The notes below the pieces were generated by a model. The model was not told the origin of the DNA, did not search any database, and was given only the letters and a program-made list of their open reading frames with translations. Positions 36,492 to 48,775 of a stretch of DNA of 64,000 nucleotides are shown here, piece by piece (the first letter of the stretch is position 1; each line of letters begins with the position of its first letter). The translations under genes were made by a program, and so were the position numbers. This stretch comes from Thermoanaerobacter kivui (lineage in GTDB: Bacteria; Bacillota; Thermoanaerobacteria; Thermoanaerobacterales; Thermoanaerobacteraceae): contig NZ_CP009170.1 in the NCBI RefSeq assembly GCF_000763575.1, positions 583,501 to 647,500 on the forward strand, written 5' to 3'.

Positions 36492-37766
36492 ATGGCCAAA
36501 TATGATAATCAAAAGCAACTAAAGTGCTCATTTTGCGGAAAGACACAGGATCAAGTAAAGAGATTAGTTGCAGGTCCTGGTGTATATATTTGCGACGAAT
36601 GTATTGAGCTCTGTCAGGAAATCATAAATGAAGAATTTGAGGAAAATATAGATGTAGAAATCGGGGAACTCCCAAAACCAAAAGAAATAAAAGAATTTCT
36701 TGACCAATATGTGATAGGTCAAGAAAAAGCAAAAAAAGCTTTGGCGGTTGCTGTTTACAACCATTACAAAAGGATTAACAGCCGATTAAGGCCAGATGAT
36801 GTAGAGCTTCAAAAGAGCAATATTTTGCTTTTAGGACCGACTGGTTCCGGTAAAACGCTTTTAGCGCAAACTCTTGCAAAATTACTCAATGTTCCTTTTG
36901 CAATAGCGGATGCTACTTCTCTTACCGAAGCTGGATATGTAGGTGAAGATGTAGAGAATATACTGTTAAAGCTTATACAGGCGGCGGATTACGACATAGA
37001 AAAAGCAGAAAAAGGAATAATCTACATTGACGAAATAGACAAGATAGCGAGAAAATCTGAAAATCCTTCTATTACTCGCGACGTATCAGGAGAAGGCGTT
37101 CAACAGGCACTACTTAAGATTTTGGAAGGAACTATTGCCAATGTGCCGCCCCAAGGAGGAAGAAAACATCCTCATCAAGAATTTATTCAGATAGACACCA
37201 CCAATATATTGTTCATATGTGGAGGTGCTTTTGAAGGCATTGAAAAGATAATAGAATCTCGAATTGGCAAAAAAACATTGGGTTTTGGTTCAGACGTACA
37301 GAGCAGGAAAGAAAAAGATATCGGAGAGATTTTAAATCATATAATGCCTGAGGACCTCCTTAAATTCGGTATGATACCTGAATTTATAGGAAGGGTTCCG
37401 ATTGTTGTAACGTTGGAGGCTTTGGACAAAGAGGCGTTAATAAGAATACTCACAGAGCCGAAAAATGCTTTAGTAAAACAGTATGAAAAGTTGTTTGAAT
37501 TAGATGGTGTCAAACTTGAATTTGAGAAAAAAGCTTTAAGCCTTATAGCAGATAAAGCATTAGAGAGAAAGACAGGTGCAAGGGGTTTAAGGTCAATTCT
37601 GGAAGAGATTATGCTGGATGTAATGTATGAAATACCTTCCAGCGACAACATAGAAAAATGCATAATAACAGAGGAGACTGTTTTAAAGAAAGCTCCTCCT
37701 ACACTGGTCTATTCTGATGTTCAAAAGACCAAGAAGAAGATAAAAAAGGCGGAATCCATCTCCTAA
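36492..37766 (+). CDS. clpX: ClpX unfoldase, ATP-binding subunit of ClpXP
   Basis: 424 residues. N-terminal zinc-binding domain with CSFCGK and [11 protein letters not shown]+ core with Walker A GPTGSGKT, Walker [12 protein letters not shown], the RKHP pore-2 type loop and a C-terminal sensor-2 [24 protein letters not shown]. Recognises and threads substrates into ClpP. Confidence 0.98.
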   Translation: MAKYDNQKQLKCSFCGKTQDQVKRLVAGPGVYICDECIELCQEIINEEFEENIDVEIGELPKPKEIKEFLDQYVIGQEKAKKALAVAVYNHYKRINSRLRPDDVELQKSNILLLGPTGSGKTLLAQTLAKLLNVPFAIADATSLTEAGYVGEDVENILLKLIQAADYDIEKAEKGIIYIDEIDKIARKSENPSITRDVSGEGVQQALLKILEGTIANVPPQGGRKHPHQEFIQIDTTNILFICGGAFEGIEKIIESRIGKKTLGFGSDVQSRKEKDIGEILNHIMPEDLLKFGMIPEFIGRVPIVVTLEALDKEALIRILTEPKNALVKQYEKLFELDGVKLEFEKKALSLIADKALERKTGARGLRSILEEIMLDVMYEIPSSDNIEKCIITEETVLKKAPPTLVYSDVQKTKKKIKKAESIS

Positions 37767-37792
37767 AAAAATTATAAGGAATTTACATCAAT

Positions 37793-37836
37793 CCCCCTTC
37801 TCCTTCACATACTAAGATAGTGAATGAGAAGGGGGG
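37793..37836. other. GC-rich stem-loop between clpX and lon
   Basis: CCCCCTTCTC (37793-37802) pairs with GAGAAGGGGG (37826-37835), extended by TTCAC/GTGAA inside. No T-run. It lies about 30 bp before the lon start codon and may control lon read-through or mRNA processing. Confidence 0.65.
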
Positions 37837-37866
37837 TGGGATTATATTGCACAAAGAGGGGAAGAT

Positions 37867-40203
37867 ATGACACAGAAAAAGTACGTATTGCCTATGATTC
37901 CTTTGCGAGGACTAACAATTTTTCCCTACATGGTACTTCATTTTGATATAGGAAGAGGAAAATCCATTCGGGCTTTAGAAGAAGCCTTTATGAACAATCA
38001 ATTGATATTTGTTTCAACGCAAAAAGAGGCAGAGATAGAAGATCCTTCTGTTGATGACGTTTACAAAGTAGGTACCATTACAAAAGTTAAGCAAATGCTT
38101 AAACTTCCAGGGGAAATCATACGAGTGCTTGTTGAAGGAATTAGCCGTGCTGAGATTCAGCAAGTCACCAAAGATGAGGAATTTTTTGAGGTTGAAGTTT
38201 TGGAAAAGGAAGAAAAAAGCGAGATAGAGAAAACACCCGAATTAGAGGCTTTGATGAGAAGTGTAACTTCTTCTTTTGAAGAGTATGTAAACATGACATC
38301 TCGGTTACCAATAGATAGCCTTTATAGCGTGTTTAGCATAGAAGAACCAGGAAGACTTGCGGATGTTATAGCAGCCCATATAGCTTTAAATACCAGCCAA
38401 AGCCAGCAACTTTTAGAATGTTTTGACGTAAATAAAAGATTAGAGACTCTTTTAGGGTTTTTGATGAAGGAATTAGATATATTAAAGATTGAAAGAGAAA
38501 TAAATGCAAAAGTTAGAAGTCAAATCGATAAGTTGCAAAAAGAATACTATCTGCGGGAGCAGTTAAAAGCTATAAAAGCTGAATTAGGGGAAACTGATGA
38601 AATTGACCAAGAAATAGAAGAATATGAAAAAAAGATAAGCAAAGCGGATTTGCCAGAGGAAGTAAGAAAAAAAGCAAAAGAAGAATTAAAGCGCTTGTCA
38701 AAAATGGCTCCTGGCTCTGCTGAAGCGTCTGTTGTGAGAACTTATTTGGATTGGATACTGGACTTGCCTTGGAATTATGAGACAGAGGATATTTTGGATT
38801 TAAAGAGGGCACAAAAAATATTGGACGAAGACCACTATGGCCTTAAAAAGGTCAAAGAGAGGATAATTGAGTTTTTGGCTGTAAGAAGTTTTTACAACAA
38901 AATAAAAAGCCCTATTCTTTGCCTTGTAGGTCCTCCAGGTGTCGGGAAAACTTCTTTGGGCAGGTCTATTGCAAGAGCTATGAACAGGAAGTTTGTAAGG
39001 TTATCTTTGGGTGGAGTGAGAGATGAAGCTGAAATAAGAGGGCACAGGCGTACATACGTTGGAGCTATCCCCGGAGGTATTATAAATTCTATAAAAATAG
39101 CTGGCTCAAAAAATCCTGTTTTTTTGCTGGATGAAATAGATAAAATGAGTTCAGACTTTAGAGGAGACCCTGCTTCTGCAATGCTTGAAGTTCTTGACCC
39201 GGAACAAAATTCAGCTTTTAGAGACCATTACCTTGATTTACCTTTTGACCTTTCCAAAGTGTTATTTATAACTACTGCTAATACTACTGATACAATACCG
39301 GCACCCCTTTTAGATAGAATGGAAGTAATATACGTGTCTGGATATACAGAAGAAGAAAAACTTCACATCGCAAAAGACTATTTGATACCTAAAATATTGC
39401 AAGAACACGGAGTAACTGATAACAGAATTGTCATTCAAGAGTCTGCGATTAAAGGGATTATATCTGAATACACGCGAGAGGCTGGAGTAAGAGGATTAGA
39501 AAAGAATTTATCAAAAATTGTGAGAAAAGCCATAAAGAAAATGGTAGAGGATAACGTACAAGTAGTAAAAATAGGAAAGCAAAATCTTGTATCCTATTTG
39601 GGTAAACCTATCTACAGAATTGACAAAGCAAACCTAAAGGATGAAATAGGGACTGCTATGGGCCTTGCTTGGACAAGGACAGGGGGAGACACTTTAACAG
39701 TAGAAGCATCAGTGATGCCGGGAAGCGGTAAACTCAATCTCACTGGCCAGTTGGGGGATGTGATGAAAGAATCTGCTCAAGCCGGTTTTAGCTATATAAG
39801 AGCAAATGCCCAAAAATTAAATATAGATAAAGATTTTTACAAAAATGTCGATATACATATACACGTCCCTGAAGGGGCAATTCCAAAAGATGGACCTTCT
39901 GCAGGCATAACGATGGTGACAGCTATGGTATCTGCCCTTAAAAAAGTGCCGGTGAGAAAAGATGTGGCGATGACAGGAGAGATAACCTTAACTGGCAAAG
40001 TCCTTCCTATAGGAGGAGTAAAGGAAAAAGTTTTGGCAGCCCACAGGGCGGGAATACTTAAAGTAATACTTCCCTTTGAAAATAAAAGGGACTTAGATGA
40101 AATTCCTCAAAGTGTGAAGAGAAAATTGGAATTTAAGTTTGTAGAGAAAATCGACGAAGTGCTGGACTTTGCCCTGGTTAAGGAGGGCGTTTATGAAAAT
40201 TAA
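37867..40203 (+). CDS. lon: ATP-dependent protease LonA
   Basis: 778 residues. N-terminal substrate-binding domain ([19 protein letters not shown]), coiled-coil, AAA+ module with Walker [10 protein letters not shown] and Walker [12 protein letters not shown], and the C-terminal Ser-Lys protease domain with Ser678 in PKDGPSAG and Lys721 in GGVKEKV. Soluble LonA type because there is no membrane segment. Start behind AGAGGGGAAG. Overlaps ysxC by 11 bases. Confidence 0.98.
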   Translation: MTQKKYVLPMIPLRGLTIFPYMVLHFDIGRGKSIRALEEAFMNNQLIFVSTQKEAEIEDPSVDDVYKVGTITKVKQMLKLPGEIIRVLVEGISRAEIQQVTKDEEFFEVEVLEKEEKSEIEKTPELEALMRSVTSSFEEYVNMTSRLPIDSLYSVFSIEEPGRLADVIAAHIALNTSQSQQLLECFDVNKRLETLLGFLMKELDILKIEREINAKVRSQIDKLQKEYYLREQLKAIKAELGETDEIDQEIEEYEKKISKADLPEEVRKKAKEELKRLSKMAPGSAEASVVRTYLDWILDLPWNYETEDILDLKRAQKILDEDHYGLKKVKERIIEFLAVRSFYNKIKSPILCLVGPPGVGKTSLGRSIARAMNRKFVRLSLGGVRDEAEIRGHRRTYVGAIPGGIINSIKIAGSKNPVFLLDEIDKMSSDFRGDPASAMLEVLDPEQNSAFRDHYLDLPFDLSKVLFITTANTTDTIPAPLLDRMEVIYVSGYTEEEKLHIAKDYLIPKILQEHGVTDNRIVIQESAIKGIISEYTREAGVRGLEKNLSKIVRKAIKKMVEDNVQVVKIGKQNLVSYLGKPIYRIDKANLKDEIGTAMGLAWTRTGGDTLTVEASVMPGSGKLNLTGQLGDVMKESAQAGFSYIRANAQKLNIDKDFYKNVDIHIHVPEGAIPKDGPSAGITMVTAMVSALKKVPVRKDVAMTGEITLTGKVLPIGGVKEKVLAAHRAGILKVILPFENKRDLDEIPQSVKRKLEFKFVEKIDEVLDFALVKEGVYEN

Positions 40204-40771
40204 AACTGTAAGGCTTGCTCACACTGCTTTTAATGAAGAACAGTATCCCAAAGATAACCTTCCCCAAATAGTTATTGTAGGTAGGTCAAACGTGGGTAAA
40301 TCTACTTTGATAAATACTGTTTTAAATAGAAAAAATCTTGCAAGGACGAGTTCAAGACCGGGAAAAACCCGAGGTATAAATTTTTATTTGATAAACAACA
40401 ACTTTTATTTAGTAGATTTGCCTGGATATGGGTATGCCGAAGTGTCAAAAGAGATGAAAAAACAGTGGGCGAAAAATATAGAGACTTTTCTCAATACTTC
40501 TAAAAATTTACGTCATGGCTTGTTTTTACTGGATATTCGAAGGACACCTAATGAAGATGACTTTCTCATGATAAATTGGTTTAGATATAGAAATTTGCCT
40601 TTTACAGTAGTATTGACTAAAGCTGATAAAGTAAACAAAGCGGAGATTGCTAAAGCAGTTGATGATATTTGTAAAATTTTTAACATTACTAAAGAAGATG
40701 TAATAGTTTTTTCTTCTTTGCAAAAATTAGGGGTACTTCAAGTGATAGCGATTTTTGATAAATATACTTAA
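40193..40771 (+). CDS. ysxC: Ribosome biogenesis GTPase YsxC/EngB
   Basis: 192-residue TRAFAC GTPase needed for large-subunit assembly. G1 [10 protein letters not shown]2 region [13 protein letters not shown]3 DLPGYG, G4 TKAD, with the conserved [13 protein letters not shown]. The ATG at 40193 follows AAGGAGGGCG; earlier in-frame codons are within lon. Its position after lon is conserved in Firmicutes. Confidence 0.97.
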   Translation: MKIKTVRLAHTAFNEEQYPKDNLPQIVIVGRSNVGKSTLINTVLNRKNLARTSSRPGKTRGINFYLINNNFYLVDLPGYGYAEVSKEMKKQWAKNIETFLNTSKNLRHGLFLLDIRRTPNEDDFLMINWFRYRNLPFTVVLTKADKVNKAEIAKAVDDICKIFNITKEDVIVFSSLQKLGVLQVIAIFDKYT

Positions 40772-41018
40772 AAAGATGAGTTTTTGCATGATTATGGAGG
40801 AATTTAGTTGATAAGGGGGTTAAGTCGCTAAATTTTTGATAATTTGGCAGAGATAGGTGATTCTAAGTTTAGTAAACGATTGTATTAAAATTTTATAAGA
40901 GGTACAATTTAATTAACCATCCATGCTTAACAAAACACAACCATAGATGAAAATATATTTTCGTATTAACTATTGATAAAAATTTTGTTTTGTGTGTTTG
41001 TGTGGAGGGATGATTTTG

Positions 41019-41381
41019 GTGAAAGGTTCGTTAGAAAGCAAGATTAATGAAGAAATGATCAAACTCACAAAAGAGGCAATTGGAAGAGGTGCGGAAGCTG
41101 CCAAAACCCGCATTTGCGATGACATGGTAATTGTAAGGCTTAGTAAGTCTTTGAGCCATGAAGAAATGCAAATTATCTCTACACAGGAAGGTAGAAAGCT
41201 TATCAAGCAGTTGAGAGAAGTGTTAGATGAGATATTAAAACCAAAATTTGAAGAGATGATATCTAGACTTACAGGATGCAATGTTGTGAGCATTTATAAA
41301 GATGTCAATCCACAAAAAGGGGAATATATCTATTTATTTGTATTAGACAGAAACTTAGAGGAAGAACTAAGAGCCAGATAA
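41019..41381 (+). CDS. DUF2294 family protein
   Basis: About 120 residues. It shows the family's layout: an acidic helical N-terminus (LESKINEEMIKLTKEAIGRG), RICDDMVIVRLSKSL, and IVSIYKDVN-type strand near the end (NVVSIYKDVNPQKGEYIYLFVL). Function not established. GTG start nine bases after GGAGGG; an ATG at 41010 sits on the ribosome site. Alone between ysxC and the ATP synthase operon; the 40772-41018 gap shows nothing clear. Confidence 0.8.
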   Translation: MKGSLESKINEEMIKLTKEAIGRGAEAAKTRICDDMVIVRLSKSLSHEEMQIISTQEGRKLIKQLREVLDEILKPKFEEMISRLTGCNVVSIYKDVNPQKGEYIYLFVLDRNLEEELRAR

Positions 41382-41428
41382 AATGAGTGAATATTGCTGT
41401 TTAATGGCAAAAAAGTAAATATTCTAAA

Positions 41429-41457
41429 TTGAAAATTTTGAATCACAAGTTTATAAT
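41429..41457 (+). promoter_or_regulatory. Probable promoter of the ATP synthase operon
   Basis: TTGAAA, 17-bp spacer, TATAAT, 37 bp before the atpB start. Confidence 0.65.
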
Positions 41458-41494
41458 TATATGTGTTGGGAGTATCAGAAAGGAGGTGACTTGA

Positions 41495-42148
41495 GTGGAG
41501 ATTGAACCGTCGGTAGTGTTTACGATACCTTTGTTTGGCGGAATTCCTGTTACAATGACAGTAGTAGTGGAATGGATTATAATGGCTGTACTAATTATTG
41601 CCTCATTAATAGTCACAAAGGGATGGAAACTAGTTCCTGAAGGTACACAAACTGTGGTAGAAGTTGCAATTGATAGTTTCAATAAATTTGTTGAAAATTC
41701 ACTAGGTAACCATTGGAAAGAATATGCACCATACCTTGGAACTGTTGCGTTGTTTCTTATTGTAGCAAATACGATAGGCATTTTTGGTTTTCCGCCTCCT
41801 ACGAAGGACCTTAGTACGACCTCTGCTCTTGCTATTATGTCAATTACTACTGTCATCATAGCCTCTATAAGAGCGAGAGGGATAAAGGGATTTGCAAAAA
41901 GTTTTTTTAAGTCCCCGATAGATTTTTTTATACAAATGTTAGACCTTTTTACAAGGCCACTATCACTTGCAGCCCGACTTTTTGGCAATATATTAGCAGC
42001 TACAACAATAATGGAACTTATTTCAAAGGCTGTACCGATAGTAGTGCCTGCAGTATTTAGTTTGTATTTTGACCTTTTTGACGGATTTTTACAGATGTTG
42101 GTATTTGTATTTTTAACGATGTTGTATATTGAAGAAGCAATAGAATAA
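41495..42148 (+). CDS. atpB: ATP synthase Fo subunit a
   Basis: 217-residue membrane subunit that forms the proton half-channels against the c ring. The essential Arg lies in DLFTRPLSLAARLFGNILA, and the C-terminal helix LFDGFLQMLVFVFLTMLYIEEA is typical. GTG start after AAGGAGGTGAC. First gene of atpBEFHAGDC; no atpI or atpZ precedes it. Confidence 0.96.
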   Translation: MEIEPSVVFTIPLFGGIPVTMTVVVEWIIMAVLIIASLIVTKGWKLVPEGTQTVVEVAIDSFNKFVENSLGNHWKEYAPYLGTVALFLIVANTIGIFGFPPPTKDLSTTSALAIMSITTVIIASIRARGIKGFAKSFFKSPIDFFIQMLDLFTRPLSLAARLFGNILAATTIMELISKAVPIVVPAVFSLYFDLFDGFLQMLVFVFLTMLYIEEAIE

Positions 42149-42230
42149 GGTATAATAAAAGTAGTAAAACGATTAAAAAATTTTAATAAAAATAAAATAA
42201 AAAAATAAAAAAGAAAAGGAGAGGATTTAA

Positions 42231-42452
42231 ATGGATTTATTAGCTATAGGAGCAGCTATTGCTGCATTAACAGGTATAGGCGCAGGTATTGGTATAGGCC
42301 TTGCGACAGGAAAGGCAGTTGAAGCTGTATCAAGGCAGCCGGAAGCAGGTGGAAGGATTATGCAGCTTCTTTTATTGGGAGGCGCGCTTGCAGAGGCAAC
42401 AGCTATATATGGGTTGCTTGTGTCAATTATGTTAATAATATTCAAGCCATAA
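42231..42452 (+). CDS. atpE: ATP synthase Fo subunit c
   Basis: 73-residue hairpin forming the rotor ring. The polar loop is SRQPEA and the ion-binding carboxylate is the Glu in [13 protein letters not shown]. Position 1 of the sodium motif (Gln in the first helix) is replaced by Ile and the residue after the Glu is Ala, so it looks proton-type rather than sodium-type. Confidence 0.97.
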   Translation: MDLLAIGAAIAALTGIGAGIGIGLATGKAVEAVSRQPEAGGRIMQLLLLGGALAEATAIYGLLVSIMLIIFKP

Positions 42453-42507
42453 TTCAATTCATTTACATTTAATAAATTTCGATTTCCTTACGAAAGAAGG
42501 GAAGAAA

Positions 42508-42999
42508 TTGGCTCTTTTCAATGTCTGGACATTTATTTTTACAATAATCAATATATTGGTTCTTTACTATATATTGAAGAAGGTTTTATTTAAACCGGTG
42601 ACAGAATTTCTTGAAGCGAGAGAAAATAAAATCAAATCCTCTTTAGAAGAGGCAGATAAAGTGAGGCAAGAAGCTTACAAGCTAAAGGCAAAATACGACG
42701 AGATGCTACAAAATGCTGACAATGAAGGAAAAGCCATTATTGAGAGGGCACAGAAATTTGCGGAGGATAAAGCAAACAAGATTATTGAGGATGCTAATAA
42801 AGAAGCTAAAGCTATATTAGAGAGAGCTAAAGAAGAGGTAACCTTAGAAAAGATTAAAGCAATGCACGACTTAAGAGTAGAGATATCGCAATTAGTCATC
42901 GATGCTGCTTCTCGCGTCTTTGAGAAAAAGCTTCCCATTGATGATGAGGACATCATCAATGAAGTCATTGAGGAGGCGGGGGCATCATGGCGCAAATAA
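42508..42999 (+). CDS. atpF: ATP synthase Fo subunit b
   Basis: 163-residue peripheral stalk subunit: one N-terminal membrane helix (FIFTIINILVLYYIL), the KPVTEFLEAR motif, then a long charged coiled coil. TTG start after AAAGAAGGGAAG. Overlaps atpH by 13 bases. Confidence 0.95.
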   Translation: MALFNVWTFIFTIINILVLYYILKKVLFKPVTEFLEARENKIKSSLEEADKVRQEAYKLKAKYDEMLQNADNEGKAIIERAQKFAEDKANKIIEDANKEAKAILERAKEEVTLEKIKAMHDLRVEISQLVIDAASRVFEKKLPIDDEDIINEVIEEAGASWRK

Positions 43000-43520
43000 T
43001 TGCGAAAAGGTATGCTTATGCCCTCTTTGATGTAGCAAAGCAGCACGATAAAGTTAAGGAATATTATGAGGAGTTAAACAAAGCAATCGAAATAATTCGA
43101 ATTGAGGAAGTAAAAAAAATATTTAAAAATAAAAGCATTAACAAGGCTCAAAAGATAAAATTTATGGAACAAGTCTTAGCTGGCATTGATAAAGATATAT
43201 TAAATTTCATAAAAGTAGTAATATCAAAGCATAGAGAAGACTTGATAGAAGATATTGAAGAACAATTTCAAAATCTCTATAAAGAATATTTTAAAATTGT
43301 AGATGCTAAAGTTGTGTCTGCTTATCCTTTAAAAGAGAGTACAATACAAAAACTTAAAAATAGCTTAGAGTCAAAACTTGGCAAACATGTAAATATTGAA
43401 CCTATAGTAGATAAAAGCATATTAGGCGGTTTAAAACTTATTATTGGGAATACAATAATCGATGGTTCAGTCAAAGCAAGACTTACTGCACTTCTAAAAA
43501 ATATGCAACAAGCCGTGTAA
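42987..43520 (+). CDS. atpH: ATP synthase F1 subunit delta
   Basis: 177-residue stalk cap protein. N-terminal AKRYAYALFDVAKQ and C-terminal ILGGLKLIIGNTIIDGSVKARL are the OSCP/delta signatures. The start lies inside atpF behind GAGGAGGCGGGGG. Confidence 0.95.
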   Translation: MAQIIAKRYAYALFDVAKQHDKVKEYYEELNKAIEIIRIEEVKKIFKNKSINKAQKIKFMEQVLAGIDKDILNFIKVVISKHREDLIEDIEEQFQNLYKEYFKIVDAKVVSAYPLKESTIQKLKNSLESKLGKHVNIEPIVDKSILGGLKLIIGNTIIDGSVKARLTALLKNMQQAV

Positions 43521-43545
43521 AATGATTTTAAGAAGGTGAAAGAGT

Positions 43546-45065
43546 ATGAGCATAAGACCTGAAGAAATAAGTTCAGTTTTGGAAGAAAAAATAAAGAATT
43601 TTGATTTTAACCTTGAAACACAAGAAATTGGCCATGTTATTCAATCTGGTGATGGAATAGCTAAAATTTATGGCCTTGATAATGCTATTTACGGAGAGAT
43701 GGTGGAGTTTGAAAGCGGAGTCGTTGGCATGGTGCTAAACCTCGAAGAAGACACTGTCGGTGTAGTTGTTCTTGGAGACCCCGAAAAAGTTAAAGAAGGT
43801 GACATAGTAAAAAGGACAGGAAGAATCATGGAAATCCCCGTAGGGAAAGAAATGTTAGGAAGAGTAGTAAATCCCTTAGGGGAACCCATTGATGGGAAAG
43901 GACCAATAAACTATGAAGCAAAGCGCCCCATTGAATATCCAGCTCCGCCGATAGTCAGAAGGAAGTCTGTTGATACACCTTTACAGACAGGTATTTTGGC
44001 GATAGATTCTATGATACCTATTGGAAGAGGACAGAGGGAATTAATAATAGGAGATAGGCAGACAGGTAAAACTGCCATTGCTATAGATACTATAATAAAC
44101 CAAAAGGGCAAAGGTGTATATTGTATCTACGTTGCAATAGGTCAAAAGGCTTCCACTGTTGCAGGAATTGTCAATACGTTAGAAAAGCATGGTGCTATGG
44201 CTTATACGACGGTTGTTGCTTCTACAGCCAGTGATTCAGCTGCACTTCAGTATATCGCACCTTATGCAGGATGCGCTATGGGAGAACATTTTATGTACCA
44301 GGGTAAAGATGTGTTGGTGGTTTACGACGACTTGTCTAAACATGCTGTTGCTTACAGAACTATATCTTTGCTTTTAAGAAGGCCACCAGGAAGAGAGGCG
44401 TACCCTGGCGACGTTTTCTACCTTCACTCAAGGCTTCTTGAACGTTCTGCGCGACTTGCTGATGAGTACGGTGGAGGGTCTTTGACGGCTCTTCCGATTA
44501 TTGAGACATTGGCAGGGGATGTATCTGCATATATTCCAACAAACGTAATTTCCATTACAGACGGGCAGATATATCTTGAGTCAGAGCTTTTCTATTCAGG
44601 AATAAGACCTGCCATAAATGTAGGACTTTCCGTATCTCGTGTTGGTGGTGCCGCACAAATAAAAGCGATGAAAAAAGTAGCAGGTCGCTTAAGGTTGGAA
44701 CTTTCTCAGTACAGAGAATTGCAAGTCTTTGCTCGATTTGGATCTGATTTAGATAAAGCTACTCTTGAAGTTTTAAGACAAGGGGAAAGACTTGTTGAAA
44801 TTACAAAGCAACCTCAATATCAGCCAATGCCAGTAGAAGATCAGGTAATAGCTATATATACTGTGGTAAATAAGTATGTAACTGATATCGAAGTAGGAAA
44901 AGTCAGGTCTTTCGTAAAAGGACTTTTAGAATTTTTAGATATAAGTCATCCCGAAATAAAGCAGTCAATAAGAGACACAAAAGATTTAACTTCCGAGACA
45001 GAGGAAAAATTAAAAGCTGTAATTTTGGAGTACAAGGAAAAGTACGCCACAAAGGGTGATAGTTA

Positions 45066-45066
<1 letters not shown>
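43546..45066 (+). CDS. atpA: ATP synthase F1 subunit alpha
   Basis: 506 residues, non-catalytic nucleotide-binding subunit. P-loop [11 protein letters not shown], alpha-specific VARFGSDLD-type block ([13 protein letters not shown]) and [32 protein letters not shown]. Overlaps atpG by one base. Confidence 0.98.
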
Positions 45067-47350
<2,284 letters not shown>

Positions 47351-47360
47351 GGTGAAAAAG

Positions 47361-47774
47361 ATGGATAAAAATTTTCACCTCGAGGTTTTAACACCTCATA
47401 GAAAGTTTTATGAAGGGGATGTGGAAGAGATAATAGTGACTATTACCACTGGCCAAATAGGTATCTTAAAGGGCCACATCCCCATGACAGCGGCTATAGG
47501 CACAGGCACTCTTCAAATCAAAAAAGACGGCCAGTGGCGAGAAGCATTTATCTCTGGCGGCTTTATGGAAGTCAAAAGAGACAGCGTGACGATTTTGTCC
47601 AGTGCAGTAGAATGGCCTGAAGAAATTGACGTAGCTCGTGCTCAAGCAGCCAAAGAAAGAGCAGAAGAAAAACTTAGGCAAAAGAAAAGCCGCCAAGAGC
47701 ATCTTTTAGCAGAAGCTGCTTTAAAGAGGGCTCTTATGAGATTGCGTATTGCAAGTAAATATCAAAATATATAA
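47361..47774 (+). CDS. atpC: ATP synthase F1 subunit epsilon
   Basis: 137 residues: N-terminal beta sandwich (HLEVLTPHRKFYEGDVEEI, GILKGHIPMTAAI) and C-terminal helical hairpin (AKERAEEKLRQKKS) that can inhibit the motor. ATG chosen after GAGGTG; a GTG three codons earlier overlaps the ribosome site. Last gene of the operon. Confidence 0.95.
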   Translation: MDKNFHLEVLTPHRKFYEGDVEEIIVTITTGQIGILKGHIPMTAAIGTGTLQIKKDGQWREAFISGGFMEVKRDSVTILSSAVEWPEEIDVARAQAAKERAEEKLRQKKSRQEHLLAEAALKRALMRLRIASKYQNI

Positions 47775-47798
47775 AAAATACCTCCAAAACCAGGTATA

Positions 47799-47840
47799 AA
47801 AACTTCCTACTGCGTTTAAAATGTTAGTAGGAAGTTTTTT
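47799..47840. terminator. Bidirectional terminator between atpC and the EamA gene
   Basis: AAACTTCCTACT ... AGTAGGAAGTTT stem with T-runs on both strands, serving the two convergent transcripts. Confidence 0.85.
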
Positions 47841-47877
47841 ATTTAAACCTTATTCAAACCAACAATTGATTTAAATA

Positions 47878-48744
47878 TTAAGATAGAGATTTATCTGATA
47901 CTGGTATTTCAGAAAGTACAATGCCAGAGAACATAAAAATTCCGCCTAGTATTGCTCTAAAGGACATCACTTCACCTGCAATTAGAAAAGCAGCTATTGC
48001 AGCGAAAACTGGCTCCAGTGCGAATATCAAAGCTGTATGAGTAGCAGTAGTGTACGCTTGCATTGTGTTTTGAGCAACAATAGCAAAAGCAGTTGCGAAT
48101 ACCCCTGTTATTATTATAGCTGACCATACATCAAGGGAAGTGGGTATAAAAGGCTTTTCAAATATTAAACTCACAATTCCGCTTAAAACAGCAACTACTA
48201 CGATTTGAATAGTAGCAAGTAAATAAGTATCTAAAGTAGAAGCGTATTTTGTTATCAAAACAATCTGCATTCCAAAAGCAAAGGCACACAAAAGTGTCAA
48301 AAAATCACCTATGTTAATAGATAAGTCAATATTTGTAGTGAGCAGTATAAGTCCTATAAAAGCGAGTACAATTCCTAAAATTGCAGGTTTTGAAGGCTTT
48401 CTTTTAAGAAACACTGCTTCTAAAATTGGCACTAACACTACGCTAAACCCTGTTATAAATCCTGATTTAGATGCTGTAGTGTATTTAAGTCCCATTGTCT
48501 GAAAGGCATAACCTAAAAAAAGCATTGTGCCAATTATTGAAGCAGCAGCCAATGTTTTATTGTCAATGTTTTTTAACTTTTTATGGAAGATTATTGCCAG
48601 AAGCAAAAAAGCCAATAAAAAGCGTATAAAAAGAAAATTGTATACAGGAAGTGTCTGTATAGCGTTTTTGACTATTACAAATGTAGACCCCCACACCATA
48701 GTTACTAAGATAAGCACAATGTCGCTTTTTAATTGTTTGGACAA
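47878..48744 (-). CDS. EamA/DMT-family transporter
   Basis: 288-residue membrane protein with ten predicted helices in two EamA repeats (VWGSTFVIVKNAIQ early in repeat 1; ALIFALEPVFAAIAAFLIAGE in repeat 2). Drug/metabolite transporter superfamily; substrate cannot be predicted. TTG start after GAGGAGG on the minus strand. Confidence 0.9.
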   Translation of the reverse strand: MSKQLKSDIVLILVTMVWGSTFVIVKNAIQTLPVYNFLFIRFLLAFLLLAIIFHKKLKNIDNKTLAAASIIGTMLFLGYAFQTMGLKYTTASKSGFITGFSVVLVPILEAVFLKRKPSKPAILGIVLAFIGLILLTTNIDLSINIGDFLTLLCAFAFGMQIVLITKYASTLDTYLLATIQIVVVAVLSGIVSLIFEKPFIPTSLDVWSAIIITGVFATAFAIVAQNTMQAYTTATHTALIFALEPVFAAIAAFLIAGEVMSFRAILGGIFMFSGIVLSEIPVSDKSLS

Positions 48745-48775
48745 CTTAAATTCCTCCTCAGAAGTTACTTAAAAA

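Noticed and set aside
42231-42452. Sodium-dependent ATP synthase c subunit
   Set aside because: The Gln of the first helix is Ile and the residue after the key Glu is Ala, so the sodium-binding motif is not present.
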